DNA of 64,000 nt from Warburgia ugandensis. Lineage: Eukaryota; Streptophyta; Magnoliopsida; Canellales; Canellaceae. The position numbers were made by a program, and so were the translations under genes. The stretch's first letter is position 1; the number at the start of each line of letters is the position of its first letter. The notes under the pieces were generated by a model. That model did no database searches, had not been told where the DNA came from, and was given only the letters and a program-made list of their open reading frames with translations. The stretch spans positions 53,513,217-53,577,216 of the forward strand of contig CP141139.1 of the NCBI GenBank assembly GCA_035236585.1, read 5' to 3'. Of this stretch, positions 10,550 through 24,003 are shown piece by piece.

Positions 10550-13500
10550 TGTGCCCTGGGTTTTTTCATGACAATTTTTCCTGTTTATTTTCAAAAGGTG
10601 GCATGCCACTAATTTTAAAATTAAAAATTAGTGGAAGATAGTTTTCTTTAAAATTCATTTTTCCAAAAGCCCGAATGTTACCTCAACTCCCATACTGTAC
10701 ATAATATAGTTTTTACAGAAGATAGACATGCATTTTATGAAACAACTGGACCCATCTAGTGGTTCACATACATAGCCCCTATAATCATTATACTAAATGT
10801 CCAATCAGCATAATGCAAATAACTAACTACACAATCCAAAAACTTTAACAAAATATATACCTGAGCACAGAAGTATGGCTGTTGAACTCCTCTTGCTTGT
10901 GTTTGTCTTCTCCTGTCTGTTTGTATCTAAGATATTGTAAACATAAAACATTTACAATATCTCAACAAGTTATGCTTGGTAGGGGAGAGTTAAGAAAAAA
11001 TGTTAATTACATATGAATTAAGTATTTTACATCAATTAAAATATTCAATTTCATCATGATGCTTATATGGGATGAAGTTTACAACATAGTTTATAATTCA
11101 AAATTTTCATTAATAATTCAATTATCTGCAAGTCATTGATAAAATAGCCATTTATAATTCTTCTTCTTCATATGAATATAATAATCACACTTTAGAGATT
11201 ACACTTTACATGATATATTTGATGTATAAAATTCATTGGTATTTTAAATATTTATCATTATCATTTTCCATATGATACCATACTCCAATTCTACGAACCA
11301 TACTCTGCATAATATATCTACCCATTCACTTCCTGTTATGAAAACTTTGATGAAACTATGCCCTCCACCATGTACATATAGGACAATAGCATATATATAT
11401 TAAAATCATTAAAAGTCATACAAAGTTATGAACATAGTCCCTAGGTAATATAACCTACATTCTCAAACTATACTAAGTCTCATACACATACCCCTGACCA
11501 TATGGGGTTTATAAAATCCAGCCCCTGCTGGTAACATCATAAAAGTCATCTCATCATGGCATCACATAAGGCACCTCATCATGCCATCACCATATAAGGT
11601 ATCTCATCATGCTATCATATACACACCATAGTGCATAAAATACAAGGACTACTATGCTGCAATCTAAATCCACACAGTGCGTTAGGATAACTACATAATA
11701 ATCTACTGATACCGAGGTGAAAATAACAAAATCCATGTCTGCATGGGCAAGGACCATGGCTATCACAGTGGCGGCCTTCCCATGAATGCCCCACTCAACT
11801 TTTAGCCTCCCTTCAGGCTTGGTATCCATATCATCACAATTTTGTAGTGGGTGGCCAAACCCTCTTAACTATCCTCGCATAGCATCCCCAGGTCTATGCC
11901 TGTATAAAACAAACTCTTAGGCCACCATACCTGGAAGTAAAAATAATAATATGCAGGTGTCTTGCCTATCCATAATCTATATGAATATCTCATCATAATC
12001 ATAAGATCCTCACTTATTAGGTAATCGCCCACCAAGGATGTACTGTAAAATCCTAGACTCATACATAACATACAATGTAATGGTACCCATGTACCATAAA
12101 TGCCTTTTTATCACAATAATAGCTATAATATTTTTAAGAACAAATCATGTGTATCCATTAATATCATTTAGTAGGCTTCAATTATAAGCATGTCATTCAC
12201 GTAGCATTTCAAATTGCAAATTTTCATCATTCACAAGTAAACAATTTTTCATCATCATATATCATATGAAATGCATAATTTAAATGATATAATATCTATC
12301 ATAAGAATAAGATCATGTTTAAAATATGCATCTTACTATTAAGACATGCTTTCTTAATCCTCCATCTACCTTGTGTGGTGAGTTAATCCATTTTCCCACT
12401 AGTTGATCGATGACTTTTGCCAAGTCTCTAAGATCCATGCTGGTCTAATGCTCATTCTTCACCTAGATCCGCTAATTAGAGTAACCATGAATTATTCTAA
12501 TCAATTAATTATTTTTAAACAACTTTAACGGTATTGATCATAATATTAGATCTTATCCCATACCTGGATTCTTCAATTGATTCCATATTCTAGTGTTTTC
12601 CATGCTCTAAAATTCATCTGTGATATCTGATCAGGGATCAGACATCCAAAAGTTATTGTGTGAACAGTAACCAATTGAATGGATAAGATCGTCTGATCTG
12701 TTTGCAATCAATTTACATCTAAATTCATCAATTTTTCCTATATCCTAGTCATTTCAAGGTAGTATGATCCATCTATAGTGTCTGATCAATGATCAGACAA
12801 CAAAATTTCATTATATGAATAGTATCTAATCGGATGGCTGAGATCGTTTGATCAGTTTTATAGCCTAGATCAGAAATCTAGAGCTGATTTTAAGGTTTAT
12901 CAGGTGGGTATTTACCTATTCTTAGGTTTAGACTAAGAAATGGATGGTTAGATCGTCCATAAATCTAGATCTAGCATAAAACTATATGGATTTAGCAAAA
13001 ATTCAACCAATCATGAATAGGGTTCCGCTAATCTTACCTTCAGAGTGCATTTGTATGCTTTCTCATCCTTGGATGAGTCAGATCAATGCTGATTTTAAGT
13101 GAAACCTCTTTGATATAGTCGTACAGTAGATTCCTCTTCAATCAATGGCCTAAATCACCACAGATCATTCCAAAACCACGGAGTTTTGGTTCTTCTAGGC
13201 CAGCTGTAGAAGAAGACTGGCTCGGATCAAGGATCCAAGTTCCTGTCGTCTTTGGCAATGGCCTAAAATTTTTGGCCAGCTAAAAATCCCCCCTTTTTCT
13301 CCTCCAATTGCGATAGGATCAAAGGGCTTTCGATTGCTTGTTGTTGTAAAGTGAAATGGGAGGCCAGATTAATCATCCAAGTAGCCATTTTTCCCGACGT
13401 GGCCTTCCTTTTCCAATGATGAAAAGCCCCCAAAAATTCCCTTTTCTTCTTCTTCTCAGGTGGGCCTGCAATTCTCCAGTATGCAAGTCGCCCTTTTCCC

Positions 13501-14050
13501 TTCCTTTCCTTTCATCTCTTCTCCTTCTCCCTCTCTCTCCCTTCTCCTCCTTTCTCTTCTTCTTCTTCTTCCCCGTTTTCTCTTCCCCCCCATCCAATTC
13601 CTTGGTTCTATTAGGTTTGGTTGGAAACAAACTAATGTCTGTTTTCATTTAAGTGAGGGGGTGTCATTATCAAACCTGGCCCCCCCTTTTTGTTATTTTA
13701 ATTTGTTTTCTTTTATTTATTTTAAAGTTTAATAATGATGTTTTAACTATACTAAACACCATGATGCTAGTCAAGGAAAATGGTAAGCCATTCTAAATGA
13801 TGTTTTTTTTAACTCCTTTGACTATCAAATTCCAACTCGTGCAAGTGGGGTTCACTTAGTGAAATTACAAAAATACCCTTTTGTAAGAAACTTACCGTTT
13901 ATTTGTTCAATCTCTGATTTTAGCATTCTTTTGGTCATTGGATTCCAATTTCTTATTTATATTCAATTCTTAATTCTAATCCCATAAAAATTTATCCTCC
14001 TAGAAACTCATAGCTTGAACATAAAATAGTAAAAATTTGGGGTTGTAACA
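10550..14050 (-). mobile_element. LTR1 of the minus-strand gypsy array
   Basis: About 3.5 kb. The outer end reads 'tgtgccctggg', where LTR2 has 'tgtgacaccctggg' (3 bp lost). The inner end reads 'ggttgtaaca', so the minus strand starts TGTTACAACC. It is colinear with LTR2 (18412-22118) over its whole length. By eye, identity is about 90% in the first 150 bp, so the pair is old. It contains the short tandem 'aaggcatctcatcatgcca' block near 11540-11620, 'tgatcagacat' words, and a pyrimidine-rich leader at 13480-13590. Confidence 0.88.
11539..11622 (-). repeat. Short tandem repeat inside LTR1 (atctcatcatgcc units)
   Basis: Units of roughly 20-27 bp built on 'gcatctcatcatgccatca'. The same array recurs at the same LTR position in LTR2 (19386-19495), LTR3 (24998-25102) and the solo LTR at 56262-56312, with different unit counts. 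Confidence 0.75.
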
Positions 14051-14062
14051 ATATTCCCTCAG
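14051..14062 (-). promoter_or_regulatory. Degenerate polypurine tract of INT1
   Basis: The minus strand reads CTGAGGGAATAT just before TGTTACAACC. Immediately inside lies the conserved 'aaatttcgtcctcgaaattt' (minus strand AAATTTCGAGGACGAAATTT), also found at 52098-52115 before the 3' LTR of the 44 kb element. Confidence 0.7.
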
Positions 14063-17000
14063 AGAAATTTCGTCCTCGAAATTTTTAGGGTCATTAAATT
14101 CTTCACCCCTTAGAGAATTTTGTCTTCGAAATTATTTTCATGCTATCTTTCATACCATTCTAGGAGTATTCTCATCTCATCATAAACTTAATTTCTTATA
14201 ATTCCTTCAATGTAATAATATCCTCAAAATGTAACTGATCTTTAACTTAAACTATATATCATGCCACTTTCGCTACGTACTCTAATATTTGGTCGTTACT
14301 AGGAAATCCAACAAAATCTCGATTCATAACTCATAATCCTATCACCACATTAGTGAGATCATGTTTTAATCCAATTGATTTCCAATCTCTATTTTCTTAA
14401 CATCCAACATATTCCACAATGATTACTCATTGATTGGAATAGGGATATTAACTTCTATCAACCATTCCCACTCTTTCTACCATCTTAAATAGCAATACAT
14501 TTATGACTAAATTCTTCTTTTTATTTCTACCTTCATAGCTTCTTTGATTGTAATGATCTTGAGAACATATACCCTTTATCTGTAACTCAAACTTTCTATT
14601 TTCACATCCATTTTTCTCTTTATAATAACTTCAAAGAGTTTGATATATCTCTCAACTTAAATTAAATCTCTTCTTCATATATTTAATCAATCCTAACATT
14701 AGAAAACTGCCTATCTTTTAGAAAATCAAGTGTCACATTTCTAACAAAATTTCGACAAAGTCTTTGTTGTTTTTCGAACTTACGCATTTAACTCATGCAA
14801 TTGCGATACACCTGATAAACATTCACTCATACATATAATTGTCTGAGACTTCGTCTCATGACATCCCAACATCCATCATAAGAAAAGAAATCATTCATCC
14901 CTCACATTCACCTGATATGACAAATTTTCAAGATAATGCAATTGGTTACTCATTTCCACAACATAAGGTATAATATTCAGATCATTCCTAGGTACATTGT
15001 CATTTCATTTCAACATCCTCAATTGATAACTGTATAACAACACATGCATCACCATCACAACCACATATGATGTAAAATTTTCATATCATTCTATAGAATT
15101 CTATGAACATATCTCCTAAATCACATTGGTTTAGATATATGGAAGTTTGTACTTCTTCAAGCAATCATTTAATATAAGATATCAAGTCATATCATAACGT
15201 TTCAATTGTATTCACTAATAAATCTGCAAACTCATTCACCCAATTTCGCATATGAAATCAAAATAAAGAGATTACTATTTACATTAAGGAACATCTTAGA
15301 CATTATCACATTCCAATTTACTAAGATAAGATATAGAGCCTTAAAGTCTTATAATCAACAACAATGCTCTTTAACTTAAGCATCAAAGAAACATACAAAC
15401 ATAGATGCTAAGGATACCACATATGATTCAAAATTTAATACCTGAACTTACCTCCTTTTGTATATTCAAATTCAAACACCGAAATAATGCATCCATTGTT
15501 TCTCAAATGCAATTATGAATCTACTATCATTAAATGAACAACTGATTTTGCAGTAACTGTGCATTCACATTCGATTACTTTCATAACTTCAATGGTGTTT
15601 CCAAACATCAACATATTATCATCATGATTTCAATACTGAGACTTCAATGCTTTCATCAATACAAACAAACACAAATGTTTGCATATTCTCCAATGACACA
15701 TGATTGAAAGGAATTTCTTCAGTTCATTTATCACATAAGGTTTATATCCTCTATTCTCATATATATTAACAAATACTCTTCATCAGAAGAGTCCAATTTC
15801 ACATAGTCAATCAATTGCAAGTGGAATAAACTGGAAGTCCATCAATCACTGATGGAATATCTAAAATTCGAATATAATTCACACGTATGATCTGCTTTTT
15901 CAAAATACATAATGCGAGAACCTTTCTCTAAATAAAGCATACATTCAAATCACTTATTTTCTTAAAGTAAGCCAACCTTCCTAGCTGGTGTCTGTTTTTC
16001 ATTTCTCAAGATTACTATCTTTTTACATACCATACAGGTCAGCCTGCATGTGTCGAAATATGAATTCATCATTAAGGTCATCACTAGTCAACCAACTAGT
16101 GATGTTTATTGGAAACATTATTTTCTCATTTAATAATGGTTTATTGTAATGTAGTTTAATTCTTTATCATGCACAACTCTTCCTGATGGAGTGATTTATT
16201 TTACATAACACACATCCCCTTTACAAAAAGAAGGAATAGATCAATGTGTTAATGATTTCTAGGCTCCTAAAATGGACAATGGAAAGAAAAGGAGTATCAT
16301 CAAGGTTTGCCAGAGGAAAAAGATCCTGGAGTTTTCTATGGTTGCAGTACTAGGGTTTTTTGTAGGCACATTCATTTCAATTTCAACTAGAGAATTTGGG
16401 TTGCTAGAATGCAGATAGCAGGAGAAATTAAAAAGGAAAGAGCTAAAATACTAGTTTGTTGTACTCAATTATTAATGTTTCTCATGCACACTTAATTTTC
16501 ACTAAATAGCTTTTACTTTAAGGAGCACACACATGAATATGCAATGCATAAGGGAAAAGTGACTACAAAGGAAAAGAAAATAGTAGTTTCTTACAATAGA
16601 ATTTATGTATTCATCATGCATAGTTATTTGTAACCAAGCTGCACACATGAAAATGTAAAATATAGGGACATGTAATAAGCAAAAGCAATATTGAAAGGCA
16701 GAAATGATTAGGAAATGAGGAAAATAGAATGAGAATGGTTGAGGAAGCTAGATATAAAGTGAAAGAAGTTTACAAGTTTGGGAAGAGCAAGGAGAATGTA
16801 ATAAGGTATATGAAGAGAACAGTAATAATGAAGAAAACAACTTAGAGCTAGAATTTGGGAATGCATAGGATGTCTATTGTGCAATGAATTTAACTCATTT
16901 TCATTTTCATGCATTTGTCAACCTTTACCTCTATCTTTCTTCTCAATCTTACACCATTCATCATTTATAACAGCTGTAGTTGCCAACAATACATGTTATT

Positions 17001-18395
17001 CTCAAGAGATGTATTCATTCGTTTATAGGTGATATAGTGCATGATTTTAACATACCTTGTCTTCTAAATAAGAAGACTATCACACCATTACAATGTGCTT
17101 TCATCTTTGTAACAATCAATATTGTCTAAAAATTTGCAATTCAATATGATATGGGTATCATACCCATGTCCATAATATCAAATGATGGTATCGTGCCCCA
17201 ATCCATCATAACAATGAGGATATGCATATCATTCTTTCAATAAACCATAATAAACATTTCTTTGAATAAGTCCTTGTAACATTGACTTATCCATCAACTG
17301 GAGTTATCATATCAACTCCATCATTCAACTTTTCATTAACATATTCATATTTAGCATGCTTATAGATAATAGAGAAATACACAATTCTTAATTTATCCAA
17401 AGTTTTGGTGTAGATAATTGGTTTCTTAAACATATATGAGATTATACATATAGGTATATTATGCATAATGTTTCATGATTAGCTTTGTCCTGATTTTTTC
17501 TCCATTTTAGTAGTTATCTCACACTATTATTGTAATACATTTATTGTCAAATACTTCAATTTTCTTAGATTAAAATATAATTATTTCAAACATAGATTCT
17601 TCATATGTGATGTATGAGTCTTAGTCTAGGACTCCTTCCTGATAAACTTTCTACCATAAACTCAAAAATTTCCTTAAATTCCTTTAAGTAGTATTGTCTC
17701 TACAGATTCCTTTAACCTGTAGTTTCAAAAATACTCTTTTAGTCTTGTGTCATTTGGTAGTTCTAACTTTCATTTCTATGAAAGTCTGCAATCCTTCTAA
17801 CTTTCCTTCTATTGAACCTATCCTTTACCAATTGTTTCTATTTCTCCCCTTCAATTTGCCACTCCTTAATTCACCTCTATTTCATCCTTTTCTGATACAA
17901 ACCAAGGCTACACTCTATATTTTCTATGTAAACCTTTCTAATCTACCATTTGTCTCTTTTCAAAATTCATGCTCTTACAATTGGTCTACATGTCCAATGA
18001 GTTCATACCTATGTTGAAAATTTACATTGATACTGGGCATAATTTCTACCTACCCTAGGCAGAATCATTTTAAACTGTTATATGCTATGCTATTTCGGTA
18101 TCCTTGTGGATAAAGGATGTCTTTCAACACTCACTTAACCATTTCTACTATCTGCTTTCTTGGTCCACTATTGACCATAATGGAATCCATAATTCCTTAA
18201 ATCATCCTACAAGTGGTCTTACTAGAGGCATCCTCTCATGGTTTACCATCCCTTACTGAGCTAGTTATACTAACTTACACTTTCTAATACTTAACTCATT
18301 CCATTCTAATCATATCTTAACTCACTACATCCAAACCTATATTTGGATTATTATCCTTTTTGTTGAACATAAAGGGCTACAAGTGACTGGATGAA

Positions 18396-18410
18396 CCGCT
18401 ATGATACCAA
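18396..18410 (-). promoter_or_regulatory. Primer-binding site of INT1 (tRNA-iMet type)
   Basis: Minus strand TTGGTATCATAGCGG, one mismatch from the TTGGTATCAGAGCGG at 23988-24002. It lies 1 bp inside the LTR2 end. This is the plant initiator-methionine tRNA primer site typical of chromoviruses. Confidence 0.85.
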
Positions 18411-18411
18411 C

Positions 18412-21400
18412 TGTGACACCCTGGGTTTTTCATGAAAATTTTTCTCGTTTATTTTCAAAAGGTTGCAGCCACTAATTTTAAAATTCAAAAATAGCAAAAG
18501 ATAGTTTTCTTTGAAATTCATTTTTCCAAAAACCCTGATGTCACCTGAACTCCCATACTATACATAATATAGTTTTTGTAGAAGATAGACATGCATTTTA
18601 TGAAACAACAGGACCCATCCAGTGGTTCACATACACAACTCCTATAATCATTATACTAAATGTCCAAGCAGCATAATCCAAATAACTAATTATGCAATAT
18701 AAAAACTTTATATATACCTGAGCGCAGAAGTATGGCTGTTGAACTCCTTTTGCTTGTATATGTCTTCTTCTGTTTGTCTGTATCTAAGATATTGTAAACG
18801 AAAAACATTGACAATATCTCAGCAAGCTATGCTTGGTAGGGGAGAGTTAAGAAAACATGTTAATTACATATGAATTAAGTATTTTAAATCCATTAAAATA
18901 CTTAATTTCATCATGATTCTTATATGGGATGAAGTTTACAACGTAGTTCATAATTCAATAATTTCATTAATAATTTACTTATCTACAAGTCATTGATAAA
19001 ATAGCTATTTATAATTCTTCTTCTTCTTCTTCATATGAATATAATAATCACACTTTCGTGATTACACTTTACATGATATATTTGATATATATATATAATT
19101 CACTGGTATTTTAAATATTTATCATTATCATTTTCCATATGATACAATACTCTGCATAATATATCTACCCATTCACTTCCCCATATGGAAACTTTATGAA
19201 ACTATGAGCTCCAGTATATACATATAGGACTATATCATATATATTAAAATCATTAAAAGTTATACAAAGTTATAAACATAGTCCCTAGGTTTTATAACCC
19301 AGATTTTCATACTATACTAGGTCTCATACATATATCCCTTACCATACGTGGTTTATAAAACTCAAGTCATTGTTGGTAACATAATAAAAGGCATCTCATC
19401 ATGCCATCACATAAGGCATCTAATTATACCATCATCATATAAGGCATCTCATCATGCCATCATATAATATAAGCATCTCATCATGCCATCATATACGCAC
19501 CATAGTGCGTAAAATATAAGGACTTCTATGCGGCAGTCTAAATCAATACAGTGTGCTTGGATAACTACATAATAATCCACTAATACTGAGGTAAAAATAA
19601 CAAAATCTATGTCTGCATGGGCAAGGACCATGGGTGTCAAGTGGTGGCCTTCCCATGATTGCCCCACTTGACTTTTAGCCTCCCTTTGGGCTTGGTATCT
19701 ATATCATCACAATTTGGGAGAGCGGGTGGCCAAATACTCATAACTCTCCTAGCATAGCATCCTCAAGCATATGCCTGTCTGAAACAAACTCTCAGACCAC
19801 CACGTCTTGAAGTAAAAATAATAATATACAAGCATCTTGCATGTCCATAATATATATGAATATCTCATCATAATCATAACATCCTCACTTATTAGGTGAT
19901 CGCCCACCAAGGATGTACAGTAAAATCCTAGACTCATACATCACATACAATGTAATAGTACCCATGTACCATAAATGCCTTTTTAATCACAATAATAGCT
20001 ATGATATTTTTAAGAACAAATCATGTATATCCTTTAATATCATTCAGTAGGCTTCAATTATTAGCATGCCATTCATATAGCATTTCAAATCACAAATTTT
20101 CATCATTCACAAGTAAACATTTTTCATCATCATATATCATATGAAATGCACAATTTAAATGATATAATATCTATCATAAGAATAAGATCATGTTTAAAGC
20201 ATGCATCTTACTATTAAGATGTGCTTTCTTAATTCTCCACCTATCTCGTGTGGCGAGTTCATCTATTTTCCCACTAGTTGATCGACGACTTTTGCCAAGT
20301 CTTTAAGATCCACGCTGGTCTAATCCTCATTCTTCACCTAGATTCGCCAATTATAGTAACCATGAATTATTCTAATCAATTAATTATTTTTAAACAACTT
20401 TAACGGTATGGATCATAAGATTAGATCTTATCCCGTACCTGGATTCTTCGATTGAATCCATATCTTAGTGTTTTCCTTGTTCTAGAATCCATTTGTGATG
20501 TCTGATCAGTGATCAGACATCAAAGAGTTACTATGAGAACAGTAATCGATTGGACGACTAAGAATGTCTGATCTGTTTATAGTCAATTTACATTTAAATT
20601 CATCAATTTATCCTATATCCTAGCAATTTCAAGGAAGTATGATCCATCTATGGTGTTTGATCAGTGATCAGACACCAAAATTTCATTGTATGAACAGTAC
20701 CCAATCGAATGGCTGGGATCGTCTGATCGGTTTTATAGCCTAGATCGAAAATCTATGTTGATTTTAAGGTTTATCAGGTGGGTATTTACCTATCCCTAGG
20801 TTTATATTAAGAAATGGATGGTTAGATCATCCATAAATCTAGATCTAGCATAATATGGATTTAGCAAAAAATCAACAAATCATGAATAGGGTTCCACTAA
20901 TCTTACCTTCAGAGTTTGTTTTCGTGCTTTCTCCACCCTTGGATGAGTTAGATCAATGCTGATTTTGGGTGAAACCTCTCTGATCTAGTCACACAATAGA
21001 TTCCTCTTCAATTGATGGCCAATATCACCACGGATCATTCAAAAACCATGGGGTTTTGGTTCTTCTAAGCCAGCCGTAGAAGATGACCAGCTTGGATCAA
21101 GGATCCAAGCTCCTATCATCTCTGGCGATGGCTTAAAATTTTTGGCTAGCTAAAAATCCCCCCTTTTTCAACTTCGATTGCAGTGGGATCAAAGGGCTTT
21201 TGATACACCCCTGTTGTAGAGTGAAATGGGTTGCTAGATTAACCATCCAAGCCGCCATTTTTCCCAGCATGGCCTTCCTTTTTCGATGATGAAAAGCCCC
21301 AAAAAATCCCCTTTTCTTCTTCTTCTCAGGCGGGCCTGTACTTCTCCAACATGCAGCTTGCCCTTTTTGCTTCCTTTCCTCTCTTCTCCTTCTCCTTCTC

Positions 21401-22118
21401 CTTCTCCTTCTCCCTCTCTCTCCCTTCTCCTTTCTCTTCTTCTTCTTCTTCTTCTTCTTCTTCTTCTTCTTCTTCTTCCCTGTTTTCTCTTCCTCCCCAT
21501 CGAGTTCCTTGGTTCTATCGAGTTTGGTTGGAAACAAACTAATGTCTACTTTTTATTTTGTTTAAGTGAGGGGGTGCCATTATCAAACTTGGCCCTCCTT
21601 TTTGTTATTTTAATTTGTTTTCCTTTTATTTATTTTAAAGTTTAATAATGATGTTTTCACTATACTAAACACCATGATGCCAGTCAAGGAAAATGGTAAG
21701 CCATACTAATGATGTTTTTCAACTCCATTGACTGTCAAATTCCAACTCTTGCAAGTGGGGCTCACTTAGGAAAATTACAAAAATACCCAGAAACTTACCG
21801 TTTATTTGTCCAATCTCTTATTTCAGCAAACTTAGTGTCTTGGATTTGTATCGACAAGTAGAATCCATATTTGATATTTTCAAATCCAAGTTCTAAGTTT
21901 CTTTTTAACTTTTAATTACTAAAATACCGCTAACTTTGAAGTCCCATAACTTCTTCATCCTAATTCTGTTTTCAGCATTCTTTGGGTCGTTGGATTCCAA
22001 TTTCTGAGTAGAATCTAACTATTTATATTTTAATTCCTGATTATAATTCTATAAAACTTCATCCTCCTACAAAACTCATACCTCAAACATGAAATAGTAA
22101 AATTTTAGGGTTGTTACA
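18412..22118 (-). mobile_element. LTR2 of the array, shared by two units
   Basis: 3.7 kb, from 'tgtgacaccctggg' to 'gggttgttaca' (minus strand TGTAACAACCC ... GGGTGTCACA). On the left it adjoins the INT1 primer-binding site. On the right it adjoins a second polypurine tract and internal region (INT2) with no host DNA between. It therefore serves as the 5' LTR of unit 1 and the 3' LTR of unit 2. It carries a tandem 'catctcatcatgccatc' block at 19386-19495 and a CTT microsatellite in the leader. Confidence 0.9.
21436..21477 (+). repeat. (CTT)14 microsatellite in the LTR2 leader
   Basis: 42 bp uninterrupted CTT. LTR1 has only a short mixed CT/CTT tract here, and LTR3 has (CT)48. The long lysine/arginine open frames on the minus strand are a by-product of this tract. 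Confidence 0.95.
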
Positions 22119-24003
22119 ATATTCCCTCAAAGAAATTTCATCCTCGAAATTTTTAGGGTCATTACATTCTTTCCCCCTTAAATAATTTTTTCTTTGAAAT
22201 TCTTTTTGTGCTATCTTTCAAACCATTCTAGGAGTATTCTCATCTCATAATAAACTTAATTTCTTATAAATCCTTCCATGTAATAATATCCTCAAAATGT
22301 AATTGATGTTTAACTTAAACTAAATATAATGCCACTTTCACTACGTACTCTGATATTTGGTCGTTACTAGGTAATCCAACAAAATCTCGATTCATAACTC
22401 ATACTCCTATCACCACATTAGTGAGATCATGTTTCAATCCAATTGATTTTCAATCTCTGTTTTCTTAACATCCAACATATGTTTTCCTTAACCTTCCACA
22501 ATAATTACTCATTGATTGGAATAAGGATAATAACTTCTATCCATCATTCCCACTCTTTCTACCATCTTAAATAGCAATACATTTATGACTAAATTATTCT
22601 TTTTATTTCTACCTTCACAGCTTCTTTGATTATAATGATCTTGAGAACATATACCCTTTATTTGCAACTCAAACTTTCTATTATCTCATCCATTTTTCTC
22701 TTTATAATAACTTCAAAGAGTTGCTATATATCTCTCAACTTAGATTAAATCTCTTCTTCATGTATTTAATCAATTCTAACATTAGGAAACTAACTATCTT
22801 TTAGAAAATCAAGTGTCACATTTCTAACAAAATTTCAACAGAGTCTCCTCTATTTTTCAGACTTACGCATTTAACGCATGCGATTGTGATACACTTGATA
22901 AACATTCACTCATGCATATAATTGTCAGAGACTCCGTCTCAGCACATCCCAACATCCATCATAAGAAAAGAAATCATTCATCCCTCACATTCACCTGATA
23001 TGACAAATTTTCAAGATAATGCAATTACTTACTCATTTCCACAACATAAGGTATAATATTCATATCATTCTTAGGTACATTGTTATTTCATTTCAACATC
23101 ATCAATTGATAACTGTATAACAACACAATATTATTGTAATAATTTTATTGTCAAATACTTCAATTTTCTTATATTAAAATATAATTCTTTCAAACATAGA
23201 TTCTTCAAATGTGATGTATGAGTCTTAATCTAGGACTCTGTCCTGATAAACTTTTTACCATAAACTCAAAAATTTCCTTGAATTCCTTCAAGCAGTATTG
23301 TCTCTACAGATTCCTTTAACCTGTAGTTTAAAAAAACACTCTTTTAGTCTCATGTCATATGGTAGTCCTAACCTTCATTTCTATGAAAGTCTACAATCCT
23401 TCTAAGTTTCCTTCTATTGAACCTATCCTTTATCAATTGTTTCTATTTCTCCCTACTCCTTAATTCACCTCTATTTCATCCTCTTCTGATACAAACTAAG
23501 GCTACACTATATTTTCTATGTAAACCTTTCTAATCTACCATTTGCCTATTTTCAAACTTCCTACTCTTACACTTGGTCTACATGTCCAATGAGTTCATAC
23601 CTATGTTGGAAATTTACATTGATATAGGGCATAATTTCTACCTGCCCTAGGCTAAAGCATTTTGCACTACTATATGCTATGATATTTAGGTGTCCTTGTA
23701 GATAAAGGATGTCTTACAACACTCACTTAACCATTCCTACTATCTGCTTTCCTAGTCCACTATTCACCATAATGGAATCCATAATTCCTTAAATCATCCT
23801 ACTAATGGTCTTACTAGAGGCATCCCCTCATGTTTTACTATCCCTCAATTAGCTAGTTATACTAACTTACTCTTTCTAATACTTAACTCATTCCATTATA
23901 ATCATATCTCAACTCACTACATCCTAATCTATATTTGGATTATTATCCTTTTTGTTAAACATAAAGGGATGCAAGTGATTGGATGAACCGCTCTGATACC
24001 AAC
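22119..24003 (-). mobile_element. INT2: internal region with a 2.5-kb deletion
   Basis: Colinear with INT1, but it jumps from the equivalent of about 15045 to about 17527. In INT2, '...gtataacaacacaatattattgtaa' (at 23113-23139) joins the two INT1 flanks 'gtataacaacacatgc' and 'acactattattgtaat'. It keeps a polypurine-like tract at the left (attccctcaaag) and the primer-binding site at the right. It has no coding capacity. Confidence 0.85.
23988..24002 (-). promoter_or_regulatory. Primer-binding site of INT2 (perfect tRNA-iMet type)
   Basis: Minus strand TTGGTATCAGAGCGG, directly inside the LTR3 end TGTCACA. It contains the intact core TGGTATCAGAGC. Confidence 0.92.

Larger units (their letters stand above)
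14051..18411 (-). mobile_element. INT1: internal region of the array's first unit, no coding capacity
   Basis: Bounded by a polypurine tract on the left and a primer-binding site on the right, so the element reads on the minus strand. At 4.36 kb it is shorter than an autonomous gypsy internal domain, and no gag, protease, reverse transcriptase, RNase H or integrase motif was found. The short open frames at 16708-16914 (minus) and 17694-18017 (plus) are low-complexity and unconvincing. This fits a non-autonomous large-LTR element or one too decayed to recognise. Confidence 0.75.

Noticed and set aside
17694-18017. 107-codon plus-strand open frame in INT1
   Set aside because: On the strand opposite to the element; Phe/Leu/Ser/Pro-rich low complexity, and interrupted in the homologous part of INT2 (23320-23600).
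19386-19495. CRISPR-like array of short repeats
   Set aside because: Units are directly tandem without unique spacers, lie inside plant LTRs and recur in each LTR copy.
21133-21537. Open frame of 134 codons rich in Lys, Arg and Glu (and similar frames at 13373 and 29659)
   Set aside because: It is a translation of CTT/CT microsatellite in an LTR leader; the frame is not kept among LTR1-3 outside the repeat.
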